Notes: generated by a model from the letters alone, not told the origin. 64,000 bases of DNA from Shewanella algicola (GCF_014648035.1 NZ_BMQI01000001.1:180130-244129); one strand, 5' to 3'. Shown: positions 23,593 to 33,555, numbered from the stretch's first letter. Numbers and translations: made by a program.

Positions 23593-24531
23593 ATGAGTCA
23601 ATATTCAGAAAACCTGCAGGCCATGATTGCTAAGCCGGCTCATTACCTAAAAGAAGTTGGCGACCAGTGGCAAACGCCACCTGCACTATTTTGGGGTGTA
23701 TTCGCCAAGTTCGGCCCATTTGTATTAGACCTATTCACCGATGGTGAAAATAATAAATGCGCTAACTATTACACAGTGGAAGATAACGCATTAGTTCAAG
23801 ACTGGGCAGAAGACTTAAACGGGGGCAAAGCATTTGCAAACCCACCTTACTCACGTTCAAGTTACGAAGATGAACAGGCCATTACTGGTATGCGTAACAT
23901 CATCGATAAAACCCGTATTGAACGCGATAAAGGCGCCAAAGTAGTTTACTTAATAAAGTCGGCAACGAGTGAAGTATGGTGGCCAGAAGATGCCGATCAT
24001 GTTTGTTTTATCCGTGGACGCATCAGCTTTGACCTCCCCGCTTGGTTCAGGCCAGCCAATAAAAAACAGGCTGCATCAAGCGCAGGCTTTGCATGTGCCA
24101 TAGCGATATTCGACAAAGAATGGCAAGGCGATCGCATGGGTTATATCAATCGAGAAGACTTATTACGCGATGGCAAAGTGCTATTAGACATTATCAACGC
24201 CGCGGCATACCACACACCAACGGCATTAACCATTAAAGGAACGATTGAAACCCGCCCAGATGATTCCGAACAAGGTGAGCAGATCGACATCGAACACATG
24301 ATTACCCAGGCGAAGCATGAAGAAGCTACTAATAGTAAATGGCCAAGCGAAGTTCAGTATGTCGTTGAAGAAGCTTTTAAAGCCAACCCCAACAAGTTCA
24401 ACGATTATCGACATGCAGTATTAAGTGAAATAGCGAACACACGGTTACTCGAAAAGCAGCGGCCAAGCAAAATTATCGCAGAATTGAGCACCATGCTTGA
24501 GCGAACTGAACCAATGAGGGCTACTGCATGA
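23593..24531 (+). CDS. Phage DNA N6-adenine methyltransferase (Dam-like)
   Basis: A 312-residue protein. DQWQTPPALFWGVFAKFG (24-41) and the catalytic FANPPYSRS (81-89) are typical of the phage N-6-adenine methyltransferase family, which methylates adenine with S-adenosylmethionine. A C-terminal extension (about 200-312) has no assigned role. No restriction endonuclease lies nearby, so it is probably an orphan enzyme protecting phage DNA or modulating regulation. Confidence 0.85.
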   Translation: MSQYSENLQAMIAKPAHYLKEVGDQWQTPPALFWGVFAKFGPFVLDLFTDGENNKCANYYTVEDNALVQDWAEDLNGGKAFANPPYSRSSYEDEQAITGMRNIIDKTRIERDKGAKVVYLIKSATSEVWWPEDADHVCFIRGRISFDLPAWFRPANKKQAASSAGFACAIAIFDKEWQGDRMGYINREDLLRDGKVLLDIINAAAYHTPTALTIKGTIETRPDDSEQGEQIDIEHMITQAKHEEATNSKWPSEVQYVVEEAFKANPNKFNDYRHAVLSEIANTRLLEKQRPSKIIAELSTMLERTEPMRATA

Positions 24532-24770
24532 ACAAAATAACCAAAACATTCAGCACCAAACAAGGTGTCGTCACGCTATCAAAGCCGTTCTTCACACTAA
24601 TACACGAACAGCAACAAGTAGAAGTCACTTACAAACCAAACAACTACAACGGTTGGGGAATGTGTAAAACGTTCAACGCCATTGAAGTGAGCGACTTTAC
24701 CCAAGCCGATGCAGAGCTATTTGCCAGCACTGCCGATTCAAAATTACGACTACAAGGGTACGCAGCATGA
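24528..24770 (+). CDS. Hypothetical early protein between the methyltransferases
   Basis: An 80-residue protein, MNKITKTFSTKQGVVTLSKP then FFTLIHEQQQVEVTYKPNNY. It is beta-rich in the first half and overlaps both methyltransferase genes by 4 bp. No family recognised. Confidence 0.55.
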   Translation: MNKITKTFSTKQGVVTLSKPFFTLIHEQQQVEVTYKPNNYNGWGMCKTFNAIEVSDFTQADAELFASTADSKLRLQGYAA

Positions 24771-26197
24771 ATGGATTAATCATTGATAATTTCGCTGGCG
24801 GGGGCGGTGCGAGTACCGGTATCGCTTGGGCAATTGGGCGCAGTGTTGATATTGCAATCAATCATGATCCTGATGCTATTGCCATGCACAAAGCCAATCA
24901 CCCAGAAACATTACATTATTGCGAGTCAGTATTTGATATCGACCCATTGCAAGCAACTGCAGGTAAGCCAGTTGATTTAGCGTGGTTCTCACCAGACTGC
25001 AAGCACTTTTCAAAAGCAAAAGGCAGTAAGCCAGTTAACAAAGAGATCCGTGGCCTTGCTTGGGTAGCTATTCGCTGGGCAATGAAAGTGCGCCCAAAAA
25101 TAATCATGCTTGAAAACGTCGAAGAATTTAAAACGTGGGGGCCAGTAATTGAGTGCCTGGCAACCGAGTCAATGCGACCTTGCCCAGACCGCAAAGGTGA
25201 AACATTTGATGCTTTTGTAAAGATGCTTAGCGATGGAATAGATGCAGACCACCCTGCACTCACCGAATGCGTTGACACACTTGGCCTACTAGATACTGCC
25301 AAACTAATTAAAGGACTTGGCTATAAAGTCGAATGGCGTGAAATGCGAGCATGCGATTTTGGCTCGCCAACTATTCGCAAACGATTCTTTATGATTGCCC
25401 GTTGCGATAATCAGCCGATAGTTTGGCCACAACCAACACATGGGGCGCCAGATAGTGAAGAGGTTAAATCAGGTAGATTAAAGCCTTGGCGAACGGCGGC
25501 AGAATGTATCGATTGGTCAATACCCTGTAAATCAATATTTGGCCGTAAACGCCCGTTAGCCGAAAACACAATGAAGCGAATAGCCAAAGGCATTCAAAAG
25601 TTTGTTATTGACTCAGCTAATCCGTTTATTGCACCGGCACAAGTAACTATTACGCCATTCGTAACAGAATGCGCTAACGCCAGTGCCCAACGCAACATGC
25701 CTGCAAATGAACCATTAAGAACTATTTGCGCAGAAATCAAAGGTGGTCACTTTGCACTGGTAACAAGCCACATGGTTAAGATGCGCGGCACTAACATCGG
25801 TTTTGAAATGACTGAACCTGCTCACACCATCACCGCAGGCGGTTTACACCTTGGCGAAGTACGGGCGTTCTTCATCAAATACTACGGTAATGAGCAAGAC
25901 GGAGTGGCTTGTAACGAACCTCTGCACACCATTACCACCAATGACCGTTTTGGCTTAGTAACTATCAAGGGTGAGTCATACCAAATTGTTGATATTGGCT
26001 TGCGTATGCTTGAGCCACATGAGCTGTTTGCCTGTCAGGGCTTTAGTTCAGATTACATCATTAGCGATTACAACGGTAAATCGACCAAAAAACAGCAAGT
26101 CGCACGGGTTGGCAACAGTGTACCACCGCAACTATCGGAAGCACTGGTAAAAGCTAACTTGCCAGGTCAATCCAAACAAATTGCAAAAGCAGCATAG
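24767..26197 (+). CDS. DNA C5-cytosine methyltransferase
   Basis: A 476-residue enzyme. Motif I is DNFAGGGGAST (7-17), the catalytic loop is SPDCKHFS (Cys78; a PDC-type variant of the usual PCQ), motif VI MLENVEE (114-120), motif VIII-like region CDFGSPTIRKRFF, and motif X near the C-terminus ARVGNSVPPQLSEAL. It transfers a methyl to cytosine C5. Without a cognate endonuclease it looks like an orphan phage methyltransferase evading host restriction. Confidence 0.92.
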   Translation: MNGLIIDNFAGGGGASTGIAWAIGRSVDIAINHDPDAIAMHKANHPETLHYCESVFDIDPLQATAGKPVDLAWFSPDCKHFSKAKGSKPVNKEIRGLAWVAIRWAMKVRPKIIMLENVEEFKTWGPVIECLATESMRPCPDRKGETFDAFVKMLSDGIDADHPALTECVDTLGLLDTAKLIKGLGYKVEWREMRACDFGSPTIRKRFFMIARCDNQPIVWPQPTHGAPDSEEVKSGRLKPWRTAAECIDWSIPCKSIFGRKRPLAENTMKRIAKGIQKFVIDSANPFIAPAQVTITPFVTECANASAQRNMPANEPLRTICAEIKGGHFALVTSHMVKMRGTNIGFEMTEPAHTITAGGLHLGEVRAFFIKYYGNEQDGVACNEPLHTITTNDRFGLVTIKGESYQIVDIGLRMLEPHELFACQGFSSDYIISDYNGKSTKKQQVARVGNSVPPQLSEALVKANLPGQSKQIAKAA

Positions 26198-26205
26198 GGG
26201 GTTAT

Positions 26206-26331
26206 ATGAAACAGTCAGAAGCAATCAAACAAGCGTTACGCCAATGGTACGCACTGCCCCGCGACCAAGTCGGTTCATGCCAACAATACATGAAAACGCT
26301 AGCAGAAAAACTAGCAAAGGAAGGCAAATAA
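26206..26331 (+). CDS. 41-residue early phage protein
   Basis: ATG 26206 with an AGGGGG site opens MKQSEAIKQALRQWYALPRD, a 41-residue helical, basic protein ending KLAKEGK. Its TAA overlaps the next ATG (TAATG). Function unknown. Confidence 0.6.
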   Translation: MKQSEAIKQALRQWYALPRDQVGSCQQYMKTLAEKLAKEGK

Positions 26332-26633
26332 TGAATGCAACCAACGCAGTAGCGCAAAATTCGGATTTAATCGAGTATTACTACGTCAAACAGCACATGA
26401 GCGGCGATCAGGTTGCCGCTCAACTAGGCCTTAGCCAATATCAGGTAAAAAAATACCTACGTGAACATGGCATGGCCAGAAGCAGAACAGAAGCAACTTC
26501 AAAAGCTGCTCACACATTAAGACAAAAAGCGGCTAACAATGCGCTGAGCGCATACGACATGCAAGAGCTGCGCGAGTGCCGGGTATCAACGCTTGCATTA
26601 TCGTTAATGCATAAACCTCAACAATTGGTTTAA
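26331..26633 (+). CDS. Helix-turn-helix early protein
   Basis: A 100-residue protein with a resolvase-like HTH: LIEYYYVKQHMSGDQVAAQL followed by GLSQYQVKKYLREHGMAR. ATG 26331 overlaps the upstream stop; a longer in-frame frame lacks a good start. It may regulate the end of the early operon or act as a small DNA-binding accessory. Confidence 0.7.
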   Translation: MNATNAVAQNSDLIEYYYVKQHMSGDQVAAQLGLSQYQVKKYLREHGMARSRTEATSKAAHTLRQKAANNALSAYDMQELRECRVSTLALSLMHKPQQLV

Positions 26634-26640
26634 ATGGTTT

Positions 26641-26934
26641 TCACGCGCGGATTTGCTTGTCAATCGAACGAGCAAATCCGATAAAATAACCCAAATTATT
26701 TGGCTCATCTAAATTTATCGCCAGCAATATATCACTCAACTGCACAGCCAAATCTGGATGGTGTTTAACAACCCCAACATAACGCTCCCCCATTAACATG
26801 CCCACATGTTCAGCACTGTGATAGTTATCAGCATCGGGCAAACTCCACCCAGAAAATCCACGTTCATAAAATTTTAAAAATGGTAATAAACGCTCAATTT
26901 GCCTAATGCCTGTCAATTGTTCTAAACTAATCAT
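26641..26934 (-). CDS. Hypothetical protein at the prophage right end
   Basis: A 97-residue protein, MISLEQLTGIRQIERLLPFL at the N-terminus, convergent with the early operon. Hydrophobic and aromatic residues are spread over its length (FYERGFSGWSLPDADNYHSA). No family recognised. It is the last gene seen before the presumed attachment region and may be lysogen-expressed. Confidence 0.55.
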   Translation of the reverse strand: MISLEQLTGIRQIERLLPFLKFYERGFSGWSLPDADNYHSAEHVGMLMGERYVGVVKHHPDLAVQLSDILLAINLDEPNNLGYFIGFARSIDKQIRA

Positions 26935-26969
26935 TGAAAATACCCTCTCCCAAAAATAGGTTGTTTTCC

Positions 26970-27006
26970 AAGCACCGGTTGTCGCAAGCAGCCGGTGCTT
27001 AGTTTT
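26970..27006 (+). terminator. Terminator after the right early operon
   Basis: A 9-bp perfect stem (AAGCACCGG / CCGGTGCTT) with a 13-nt loop, then AGTTTTTT on the plus strand. It would end transcription from the early operon before the chromosomal genes. It also lies just upstream of the minus-strand gene at 26641-26934. Confidence 0.8.
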
Positions 27007-27849
27007 TTAAAATACACTACCTTTTGTTAACCGCAAGGTTATGAATCTAAACTTTATCCAATTTAACTGTTTCATTTAATTCCCGCAAGCACAAAAACAC
27101 CGTAACATACTGATAAAAAAGAGAATACTCGCACATTGTACGGGTGCTCTCATTTGTAATTATTAATAAAATCTAGATGTTTGTATAAGAAATTAAGATT
27201 TATCTATGCTGAATAATATTTTAGTAATATTGGGGAACCATGAAGACAAGAAAAAACAACGGGGAACCTATGGGGAACCAGAAATAATGCGACCGCTTTA
27301 ATATCAGCAACTTACGTTACAAAAGCTCCAATCTAGCATCGGCGCGATTGAAAAGGTACGATCAAGGGTATCTATTGAAGTGTCTATCTTAGGCGTTGTA
27401 TTCACTGAATTATTTATACTCATAAGCTGGGGATTATTTTTACACATATTGAACTGCGCGGGGAACCTCTAAGGAACCATAAACATTGGACTCTAGCTAT
27501 ACGAAACCAGTATAGGATCCCATGTATTATCCAAGTGATAATTATACACATGACAGCGATTCTTTACCAAAGGATCCAGCACGATACAGTCAATCTAGGG
27601 ATTGATATGAAAAATCAACTATCAACAATCAACTATCAACACCACCACTCACAGCGAATAATATATCGCTTTAGAAAGCGCTTTTTGCAAACAAATTCAC
27701 TTTCAATTTCATTTTTGTGTTCTAAGCTTAAAACTGTATTGCAATTTGCTGATATAGTGTTAGCTCTTATTAGTAAACTTCGACAATAACGGTTTATGTG
27801 CGTGTAAATGTACTTCCGTCAATTTGAATGTAGAAGGGTCGTTTTTCTT
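27007..27849. other. Non-coding AT-rich stretch containing the presumed right attachment region
   Basis: No convincing gene is seen over about 840 bp. It holds the GGGGAACC repeat cluster (27232-27478) and a tandem 14-bp duplication AATCAACTATCAAC (27613-27640). An 84-codon plus frame at 27535-27789 has no ribosome site and low-complexity composition. The prophage-chromosome junction is placed somewhere here because the next gene is a core chromosomal gene. Confidence 0.5.
27232..27478 (+). repeat. Cluster of GGGGAACC direct repeats, possible integrase arm sites
   Basis: Four perfect copies lie at 27232-27239, 27261-27268, 27272-27279 and 27460-27467, with an AGGAACC variant at 27472-27478, all in the same direction. 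Direct short repeats at a prophage end are typical of arm-type sites bound by the N-terminal domain of tyrosine integrases. The matching left end is outside the window. Confidence 0.6.
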
Positions 27850-28320
27850 ATGAACGTTGAATTCATCAACCCATTTCTTGTGTCTTTAATCAATGTAATC
27901 TCAACGATGGCGACAATGGATCTTAAGCCAGGTAAACCTCAATTAAAAAACCACGATCTTGCCAAAGGAGATGTATCTGGCTTGATTGGTATGGTGGGGC
28001 CTAAAACGCGTGGTTCGCTTTCGATAACCTTTGAACAAACCTTAATTCTTGAAATTATGAATAAAATGCTTGGCGAAAAGTATGAATCCATTAATGATGA
28101 AGTGACGGATTTAGTAGGTGAAATCACCAATATGGTGACTGGTGGTGCCAAGAATTTACTCAGCGATAAAGGCTATGATTTTGATATGGCAACACCAGCT
28201 GTGGTGTCAGGTAAAAACCATACGATTTCTCATAAAGCACGAGGTAAAAAAATCATGATGCCTTTTACCCATGAACACGGAAATGCCTATATTGAAATCT
28301 GTTTTGAAGATGCTCAATAA
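27850..28320 (+). CDS. cheX: CheX-like chemotaxis phosphatase
   Basis: A 156-residue protein, MNVEFINPFLVSLINVISTM at the start. The conserved NEVTDLVGEITNMVTGGAKN-like segment (here DEVTDLVGEI then TNMVTGGAKN) matches CheX/CheC phosphatases that dephosphorylate CheY-P; the E and N of E-x-x-N motif are present. It is the first chromosomal gene right of the prophage. The ATG at 27850 is preceded by AGAAGG at some distance. Confidence 0.8.
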   Translation: MNVEFINPFLVSLINVISTMATMDLKPGKPQLKNHDLAKGDVSGLIGMVGPKTRGSLSITFEQTLILEIMNKMLGEKYESINDEVTDLVGEITNMVTGGAKNLLSDKGYDFDMATPAVVSGKNHTISHKARGKKIMMPFTHEHGNAYIEICFEDAQ

Positions 28321-28370
28321 CCCGATGTGTTAATCGTAAACTTAATCAAGTTATCTTCAGCGTTAAACAA

Positions 28371-28404
28371 AAATGCCCAAGACGCTACAGTATCTTGGGC
28401 ATTT
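28371..28404. terminator. Bidirectional terminator between cheX and alr
   Basis: A 12-bp stem (AAATGCCCAAGA / TCTTGGGCATTT) with a 10-nt loop has A and T tracts on both sides, serving the two convergent genes. Confidence 0.85.
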
Positions 28405-28421
28405 TATTCATTGCCTGTTAT

Positions 28422-29540
28422 TTAGTCGAGTAACTCAACCACCACTCTAGGGGTTAATTTAGTCACTAATTCATACGCGATTGTGCCAATATGTTCAGCC
28501 ACCTCTTCAACCGCTAATGCTTTACCCCAAAGTTGAACACTGTCGCCCACTTTATCTGATGCGTTGGCACCAAGATCGACCGTTAACATGTCCATCGACA
28601 CTCGGCCAACAATTGGTACGCGGCGACCATTTATCCAAACGGGTGTGCCTTCTGGTGCATTACGCGGGTAACCGTCTCCATAACCAATAGCCACCACGCC
28701 TAAACGGGTATCTTGCTTGGCGGTCCAAAATGCACCGTAACCAACGCTATCGCCGGCTTTATGTTCACGCACGGCAATGAGGTTCGACACCAATTCCATC
28801 GCCGGAATTAATCTGTGATTCACGCCTCTATCGCCGACGACAGGCGAAATACCATAAAGCGCAATTCCAGGTCTTATCCAATCAGCCTGGCTCGTTGGCC
28901 AAAATAAGGTACCAGCTGAATTAGCCAGAGTGCGATCGCCGCCTAAGCCATCAATGACTTGTTCAAAAGCATTGATTTGAGCTTGAGTCATTGAGTTGTC
29001 AGGTTCGTCAGCACAGGCAAAATGAGTCATTAAATGGATAGGCTTAGCTACTTGAGGGCAATGCATTAAGCGCTGATAAACCTGCTCAAACTGCTCTAAG
29101 CTAAAGCCGATTCGGTGCATACCTGTATCGATTTTTATCCATACTGTAACGGGCTTTTCAAGCTTTATGGTCTCTAGCATCTGTAATTGTGATTCATGAT
29201 GAACCACAGTATCGATATGATGAGTAACCAATAAAGGTAAGTCAGATTGACGGAAAAAGCCTTCAAGTAATAGCAGTTTTCCTTTTACACCACCGGCGCG
29301 CAGTTGCAATGCTTCTTCGAGTCTGGCTAAACCAAAACCATCGGCACCACCGTCGTATTTACCTTCGCTTTTAATAAAGTTTAATATACCGACACTTTCT
29401 GCGACATTTAATAACCCATGGCCATAACCATTGGCTTTTACTACCGCCATAATTTTGCTATTAGGCGCAATAAGACGCAGCTGTGCCAAGTTACTTTGCA
29501 ATGCATGACGACTGATTTCAGCGCGAGGAAACGGTTTCAA
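28422..29540 (-). CDS. alr: Alanine racemase
   Basis: A 372-residue PLP enzyme interconverting L- and D-alanine for peptidoglycan. The PLP lysine lies in [11 protein letters not shown] (Lys35) and the catalytic tyrosine region in DSVGYGAFW (about 266). Length is normal for Alr. It lies downstream of dnaB on the same strand, separated by 124 bp, as in many Shewanella-like genomes. Confidence 0.95.
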   Translation of the reverse strand: MKPFPRAEISRHALQSNLAQLRLIAPNSKIMAVVKANGYGHGLLNVAESVGILNFIKSEGKYDGGADGFGLARLEEALQLRAGGVKGKLLLLEGFFRQSDLPLLVTHHIDTVVHHESQLQMLETIKLEKPVTVWIKIDTGMHRIGFSLEQFEQVYQRLMHCPQVAKPIHLMTHFACADEPDNSMTQAQINAFEQVIDGLGGDRTLANSAGTLFWPTSQADWIRPGIALYGISPVVGDRGVNHRLIPAMELVSNLIAVREHKAGDSVGYGAFWTAKQDTRLGVVAIGYGDGYPRNAPEGTPVWINGRRVPIVGRVSMDMLTVDLGANASDKVGDSVQLWGKALAVEEVAEHIGTIAYELVTKLTPRVVVELLD

Positions 29541-29664
29541 TAGACTGCCTTAATTAAACAATAAAAACATAACGCATTTTGCCGGTAAAAAAACTAACTT
29601 ATCCCTCACCGGCTAAAGATCATAAACAACCTAAAATTATAAATAAATATTATGTAATCAATGA

Positions 29665-31071
29665 TTAATCTTCTTCAAACTGCGGCCCAGCATAATTATC
29701 GAAACGCGAGAATTGCCCCTGGAACACCAAACGCACACGACCAATTGGGCCGTTACGTTGTTTACCGATGATGATTTCAGCAGTGCCTTTATCTTCAGAG
29801 TTGTCGTTATACACTTCGTCACGATAAATAAACATAATTAAATCAGCATCCTGCTCAATCGCACCTGATTCACGTAAGTCTGAGTTAACCGGACGTTTAT
29901 CTGCACGTTGCTCTAGCGAGCGGTTAAGCTGCGACAGTGCAACAACCGGGATTTCGAGCTCTTTTGCTAAGGCTTTTAATGAGCGCGAGATCTCTGAAAT
30001 CTCCAAGGTACGATTATCTTTTAGCGAGGGTACCTGCATTAACTGCAAGTAATCGATCATAATCATCGACAAGCCACCATGCTCACGGGCAATACGTCTG
30101 GCACGGCTGCGGACTTCAGTTGGTGTTAAGCCTGAACCATCATCAATGTACATTTTGCCTTGCTCAAGCATAATACCCATGGTTGATGAAACGCGCGCCC
30201 AATCTTCATCATCCAATTGACCAGTACGGATCTTGGTTTGATCGACACGGCCAAGCGAGGCCAACATACGCATCATAATCTGTTCTGACGGCATCTCGAG
30301 ACTGAAAATAAGCACAGGCTTATCTTCATTCATCGCGGCCTGTTCGCACAAGTTCATCGCGAAGGTGGTCTTACCCATCGATGGACGTGCTGCCACAATG
30401 ATTAAGTCGCCCGCTTGGAAACCGGCGGTCATTTTGTCTAAATCGCCAAAACCACTCGATACGCCCGTCACACCATTATGTGGATTATTGTAAAGTTGCT
30501 CGATTTTATCGACGGTTTTTTCAAGAATGCTTTTGATGTTTTCCGGGCCTTCATTGGCATTGGCACGCATCTCGGCAATTTTAAATACTTTGGTTTCAGC
30601 TAAATCGAGTAAGGCGCTCGAATCGCGACCTTCTGGATTATAACCGGCATCAGCTATTTCGTGGGCAACGCCAATCATGTCACGTACAACAGCACGCTCA
30701 CGCACAATATCTGCATAAGATAAAATATTACCGGCGCTTGGGGTATTTTTAGCAATTTCACCTAGGTACGCAAAGCCGCCAGCATCTTCTAGTTGATCTT
30801 CAATTTCAAGTTGCTCAGAGACGGTAATTAAATCAAGTGGCTGGCCTGATTCCATCAACTTTTGCATTGCGGCATAAATCATTCGATGTGAACGAGAATA
30901 AAAATCTTCTGGCACAACCGCTTCAGAAACACGGTCCCACGCTTCTGCATCGAGCATTAAGCCACCCAAAACGGATTGCTCAGCTTCAATAGAATGGGGT
31001 GGCAATTTTAATGCATTAACTTCTGCATCCTTTTGCCTATTTCTGGCTTTAAAAGCACCTTGTTGTGACAT
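29665..31071 (-). CDS. dnaB: Replicative DNA helicase DnaB
   Basis: A 468-residue hexameric helicase. The N-terminal domain begins LPPHSIEAEQSVLGGLMLD; Walker A is RPSMGKTTFAM and Walker B MIMIDYLQLM. The ATG at 31071 has a GGAGTG site, so the longer frame starting at 31083 is not used. It is the host helicase that the phage DnaC-like loader would recruit. Confidence 0.97.
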   Translation of the reverse strand: MSQQGAFKARNRQKDAEVNALKLPPHSIEAEQSVLGGLMLDAEAWDRVSEAVVPEDFYSRSHRMIYAAMQKLMESGQPLDLITVSEQLEIEDQLEDAGGFAYLGEIAKNTPSAGNILSYADIVRERAVVRDMIGVAHEIADAGYNPEGRDSSALLDLAETKVFKIAEMRANANEGPENIKSILEKTVDKIEQLYNNPHNGVTGVSSGFGDLDKMTAGFQAGDLIIVAARPSMGKTTFAMNLCEQAAMNEDKPVLIFSLEMPSEQIMMRMLASLGRVDQTKIRTGQLDDEDWARVSSTMGIMLEQGKMYIDDGSGLTPTEVRSRARRIAREHGGLSMIMIDYLQLMQVPSLKDNRTLEISEISRSLKALAKELEIPVVALSQLNRSLEQRADKRPVNSDLRESGAIEQDADLIMFIYRDEVYNDNSEDKGTAEIIIGKQRNGPIGRVRLVFQGQFSRFDNYAGPQFEED

Positions 31072-31201
31072 TAACACTCCCAATTTACAACGACTTTACA
31101 AAATATGGTATAACACCGAGACTAAGCATAATTCGCAGTCATTTAGAATCAAAATGACGCCTCAGTCAACGGTTATAAATTAATAATTTTAAGGAAAATA
31201 C

Positions 31202-33400
31202 ATGCGTATTGCACTTGTTGCAGCATTGGTGCTGACATCTCATTTCGCCCATGCTGATGAAGGCCAATGGCAGCCATACCAAATGCTATCTATTGCCGAC
31301 AAATTACAACAACGCGGCATTGATATTCCCGCATCGCAACTTGCCGACTTAGGTCAGTACCCAATGAATGCCGTTGTCAGTCTGGGCTATTGTACCGCCA
31401 GTTTTGTATCGCCCCAAGGCTTAGTTGTCACAAACCATCATTGTGCTTATCGCGGCATACAATATAACAGTAAAAAAGAACATAATTACCTCGCAAATGG
31501 CTTTTTAGCCAACACCCAAGCAGAAGAACCTTCTGCAGGGCCAAACGAACGTTTATACATTACCGAAGAAGTCACAAATGTGACCAATCAAGTGATGGCA
31601 AATTTAAGCCATGAACCCTTGGCGCGTTTTGAAGATATTCAAAACCATAGTAAGGCATTAATCAAAACTTGCGAAGCTGACGACAACTACCGCTGTTCGG
31701 TTAACAGTTTTCACCATGGTTTAGAATATTACCTCACTAAGCAGCTTATTATTCGTGACGTGCGCTTAGTTTATGCCCCACCAGAAAGTGTGGGTGGATT
31801 TGGTGGTGATATTGATAATTACGAATACCCACGCCATTCAGGCGATTTTACTTTTTTACGCGCTTATGTAGGTAAAGATGGTAAACCTGCCACTTATTCC
31901 GATCAAAACGTCCCTTATACTCCTAAAAGTTATCTAAAAATTAATGCCGATGGCGTTAAAGCTGGTGATGGTATTTTTGTTGCTGGTTTTCCAGGCGCCA
32001 CGAGCCGTTATAACTTAACCAGTGAACTTCAGTTTGCCAACGATTGGCTTTATCCAACTTATGCTAAACGATATCAGTTACAAATTGATACGCTAACCTT
32101 AATGGGAAAAATGGATAAAGATATTGCGATTAAATATGCTGGTACCATGGCATCAATGGCAAACCGAATGAAAAAGCTAAATGGCTTGCTCGATGGCTTT
32201 AAAGCAACGGATATCGTCGGAATTAAGCAACAGAGAGAAAATGACTTTTTGGCTTGGCTAAAAACAGATCCTAATGCCAATCTTAAGTTAATTAATAACT
32301 TAGAAGCTTTGTTAGCAGAGCAGCATGCTCAAGAACAAGCTAACTATTATTTTAAAAATGCACAATCGAGTGTGTTATTAACTGCGGCAAGTAAATTGTA
32401 TCGCCTCGCGAAAGAAAAACAAAAGCCAGATGAACAACGAGAAACAGGCTTTCAGCAACGCGACATGAAGATGTTTAAATCAGCATTAAAACGCATTGAT
32501 AGAAGTTTTGACCCTGCCGTTGATAAAACCCTTTGGTTACAAGACCTACAAGCTTATGTTGGTCAGCCACTTAAAACAGAAGTATTTGATAATGCGTTAA
32601 GCAGCGCAAATAGCTTTGAAGAGTTAGAAGCGAAAGTAGAAGGTTTGTATGCGCTAACCGATTTAACTGAACAAGCAAAACGCCTTGAATGGATGGATAA
32701 AACGGCTGCGGAATTTGAAACCAGTGAAGACCCTTTTATCCGTTTAGCTGTTGCTATTCATGATGCCAACATAGCACTTGAAAAAAGTGAAAAGTTGCTT
32801 GAAGGCAAGTTATCTTCCGTTCGTCCTGAATACATGAAAGCCATTATTAGTTATTATAAGTCAAACAACTGGCCCGTATACCCTGATGCAAACCGAACTC
32901 TGCGCATTACTTATGGCATGGTTGATGGTTATCAATCAAAAGACGCCCTTTATAAGCAGCCATTTACACGCTTAGAAGGCATTTTGGCTAAACATACAGG
33001 TGAAGAACCTTACAATGCTCCAGCTAAGTTATTAGCTGCCATTAAGGCAAATGATTACGGCGAGCACAGAATCTCTTCAGTATATCAACAGCCTAGTACT
33101 TGGGTATGTAAGTTGATGTCATGCTTAGACAAGCCTGCCGATTTTAACTCGGTACCGGTTAACTTTTTATCCAGTGCAGACACAACAGGTGGCAACTCAG
33201 GATCGCCGGTGTTTAATGGTAAAGGCGAGTTAGTGGGTCTTAACTTCGACTCGACTTACGAAGCCATTACTAAAGATTGGTTCTTTAATCCAACCATTAC
33301 TCGTGCTGTGCATGTTGATATTCGTTATATTTTGTGGATGATGGATAAGGTTGATCATGCAGATAACTTAATTAAAGAGTTAGATTTAGTCAGAAACTAA
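31202..33400 (+). CDS. S46 family dipeptidyl-peptidase (DPP7/DPP11 type), secreted
   Basis: A 732-residue serine exopeptidase with a cleavable signal (RIALVAALVLTSHFAHA). The catalytic His is in TNHHCAY (79/80), an Asp in GGDIDNYEYPRH, and the nucleophile in TGGNSGSPV (Ser666). Family members cleave dipeptides in the periplasm for peptide use. Residue 18 after the nucleophile, reported to distinguish DPP7 (Gly) from DPP11 (Arg), is Ser, so subtype is not assigned. Divergent from dnaB. Confidence 0.92.
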   Translation: MRIALVAALVLTSHFAHADEGQWQPYQMLSIADKLQQRGIDIPASQLADLGQYPMNAVVSLGYCTASFVSPQGLVVTNHHCAYRGIQYNSKKEHNYLANGFLANTQAEEPSAGPNERLYITEEVTNVTNQVMANLSHEPLARFEDIQNHSKALIKTCEADDNYRCSVNSFHHGLEYYLTKQLIIRDVRLVYAPPESVGGFGGDIDNYEYPRHSGDFTFLRAYVGKDGKPATYSDQNVPYTPKSYLKINADGVKAGDGIFVAGFPGATSRYNLTSELQFANDWLYPTYAKRYQLQIDTLTLMGKMDKDIAIKYAGTMASMANRMKKLNGLLDGFKATDIVGIKQQRENDFLAWLKTDPNANLKLINNLEALLAEQHAQEQANYYFKNAQSSVLLTAASKLYRLAKEKQKPDEQRETGFQQRDMKMFKSALKRIDRSFDPAVDKTLWLQDLQAYVGQPLKTEVFDNALSSANSFEELEAKVEGLYALTDLTEQAKRLEWMDKTAAEFETSEDPFIRLAVAIHDANIALEKSEKLLEGKLSSVRPEYMKAIISYYKSNNWPVYPDANRTLRITYGMVDGYQSKDALYKQPFTRLEGILAKHTGEEPYNAPAKLLAAIKANDYGEHRISSVYQQPSTWVCKLMSCLDKPADFNSVPVNFLSSADTTGGNSGSPVFNGKGELVGLNFDSTYEAITKDWFFNPTITRAVHVDIRYILWMMDKVDHADNLIKELDLVRN

Positions 33401-33418
33401 TTAACGCCTTAATGAATA

Positions 33419-33449
33419 ATACCTAGCACTTTTGCTGGGTATTTTTTTA
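33419..33449 (+). terminator. Terminator of the S46 peptidase gene
   Basis: A 9-bp stem ATACCTAGC / GCTGGGTAT (one G-T pair) with a 6-nt loop, followed by a run of T. Confidence 0.8.
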
Positions 33450-33555
33450 TCTATTTAGCACCAATCACACACCATGAAGGTACTATCAATACGGCACTTG
33501 GTACAGTACAAATAAGTACTTATTAATACAATGCCCCCTAAATTGCAGGCATAAA

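Noticed and set aside
27535..27789. 84-codon ORF before cheX
   Set aside because: No ribosome site, low-complexity His/Gln/Ile composition and an internal 14-bp tandem duplication; looks like non-coding junction DNA.
27007..27849. tRNA or tmRNA gene as integration target
   Set aside because: Searched by eye for a cloverleaf or a CCA-ended acceptor stem in the junction region; none found.
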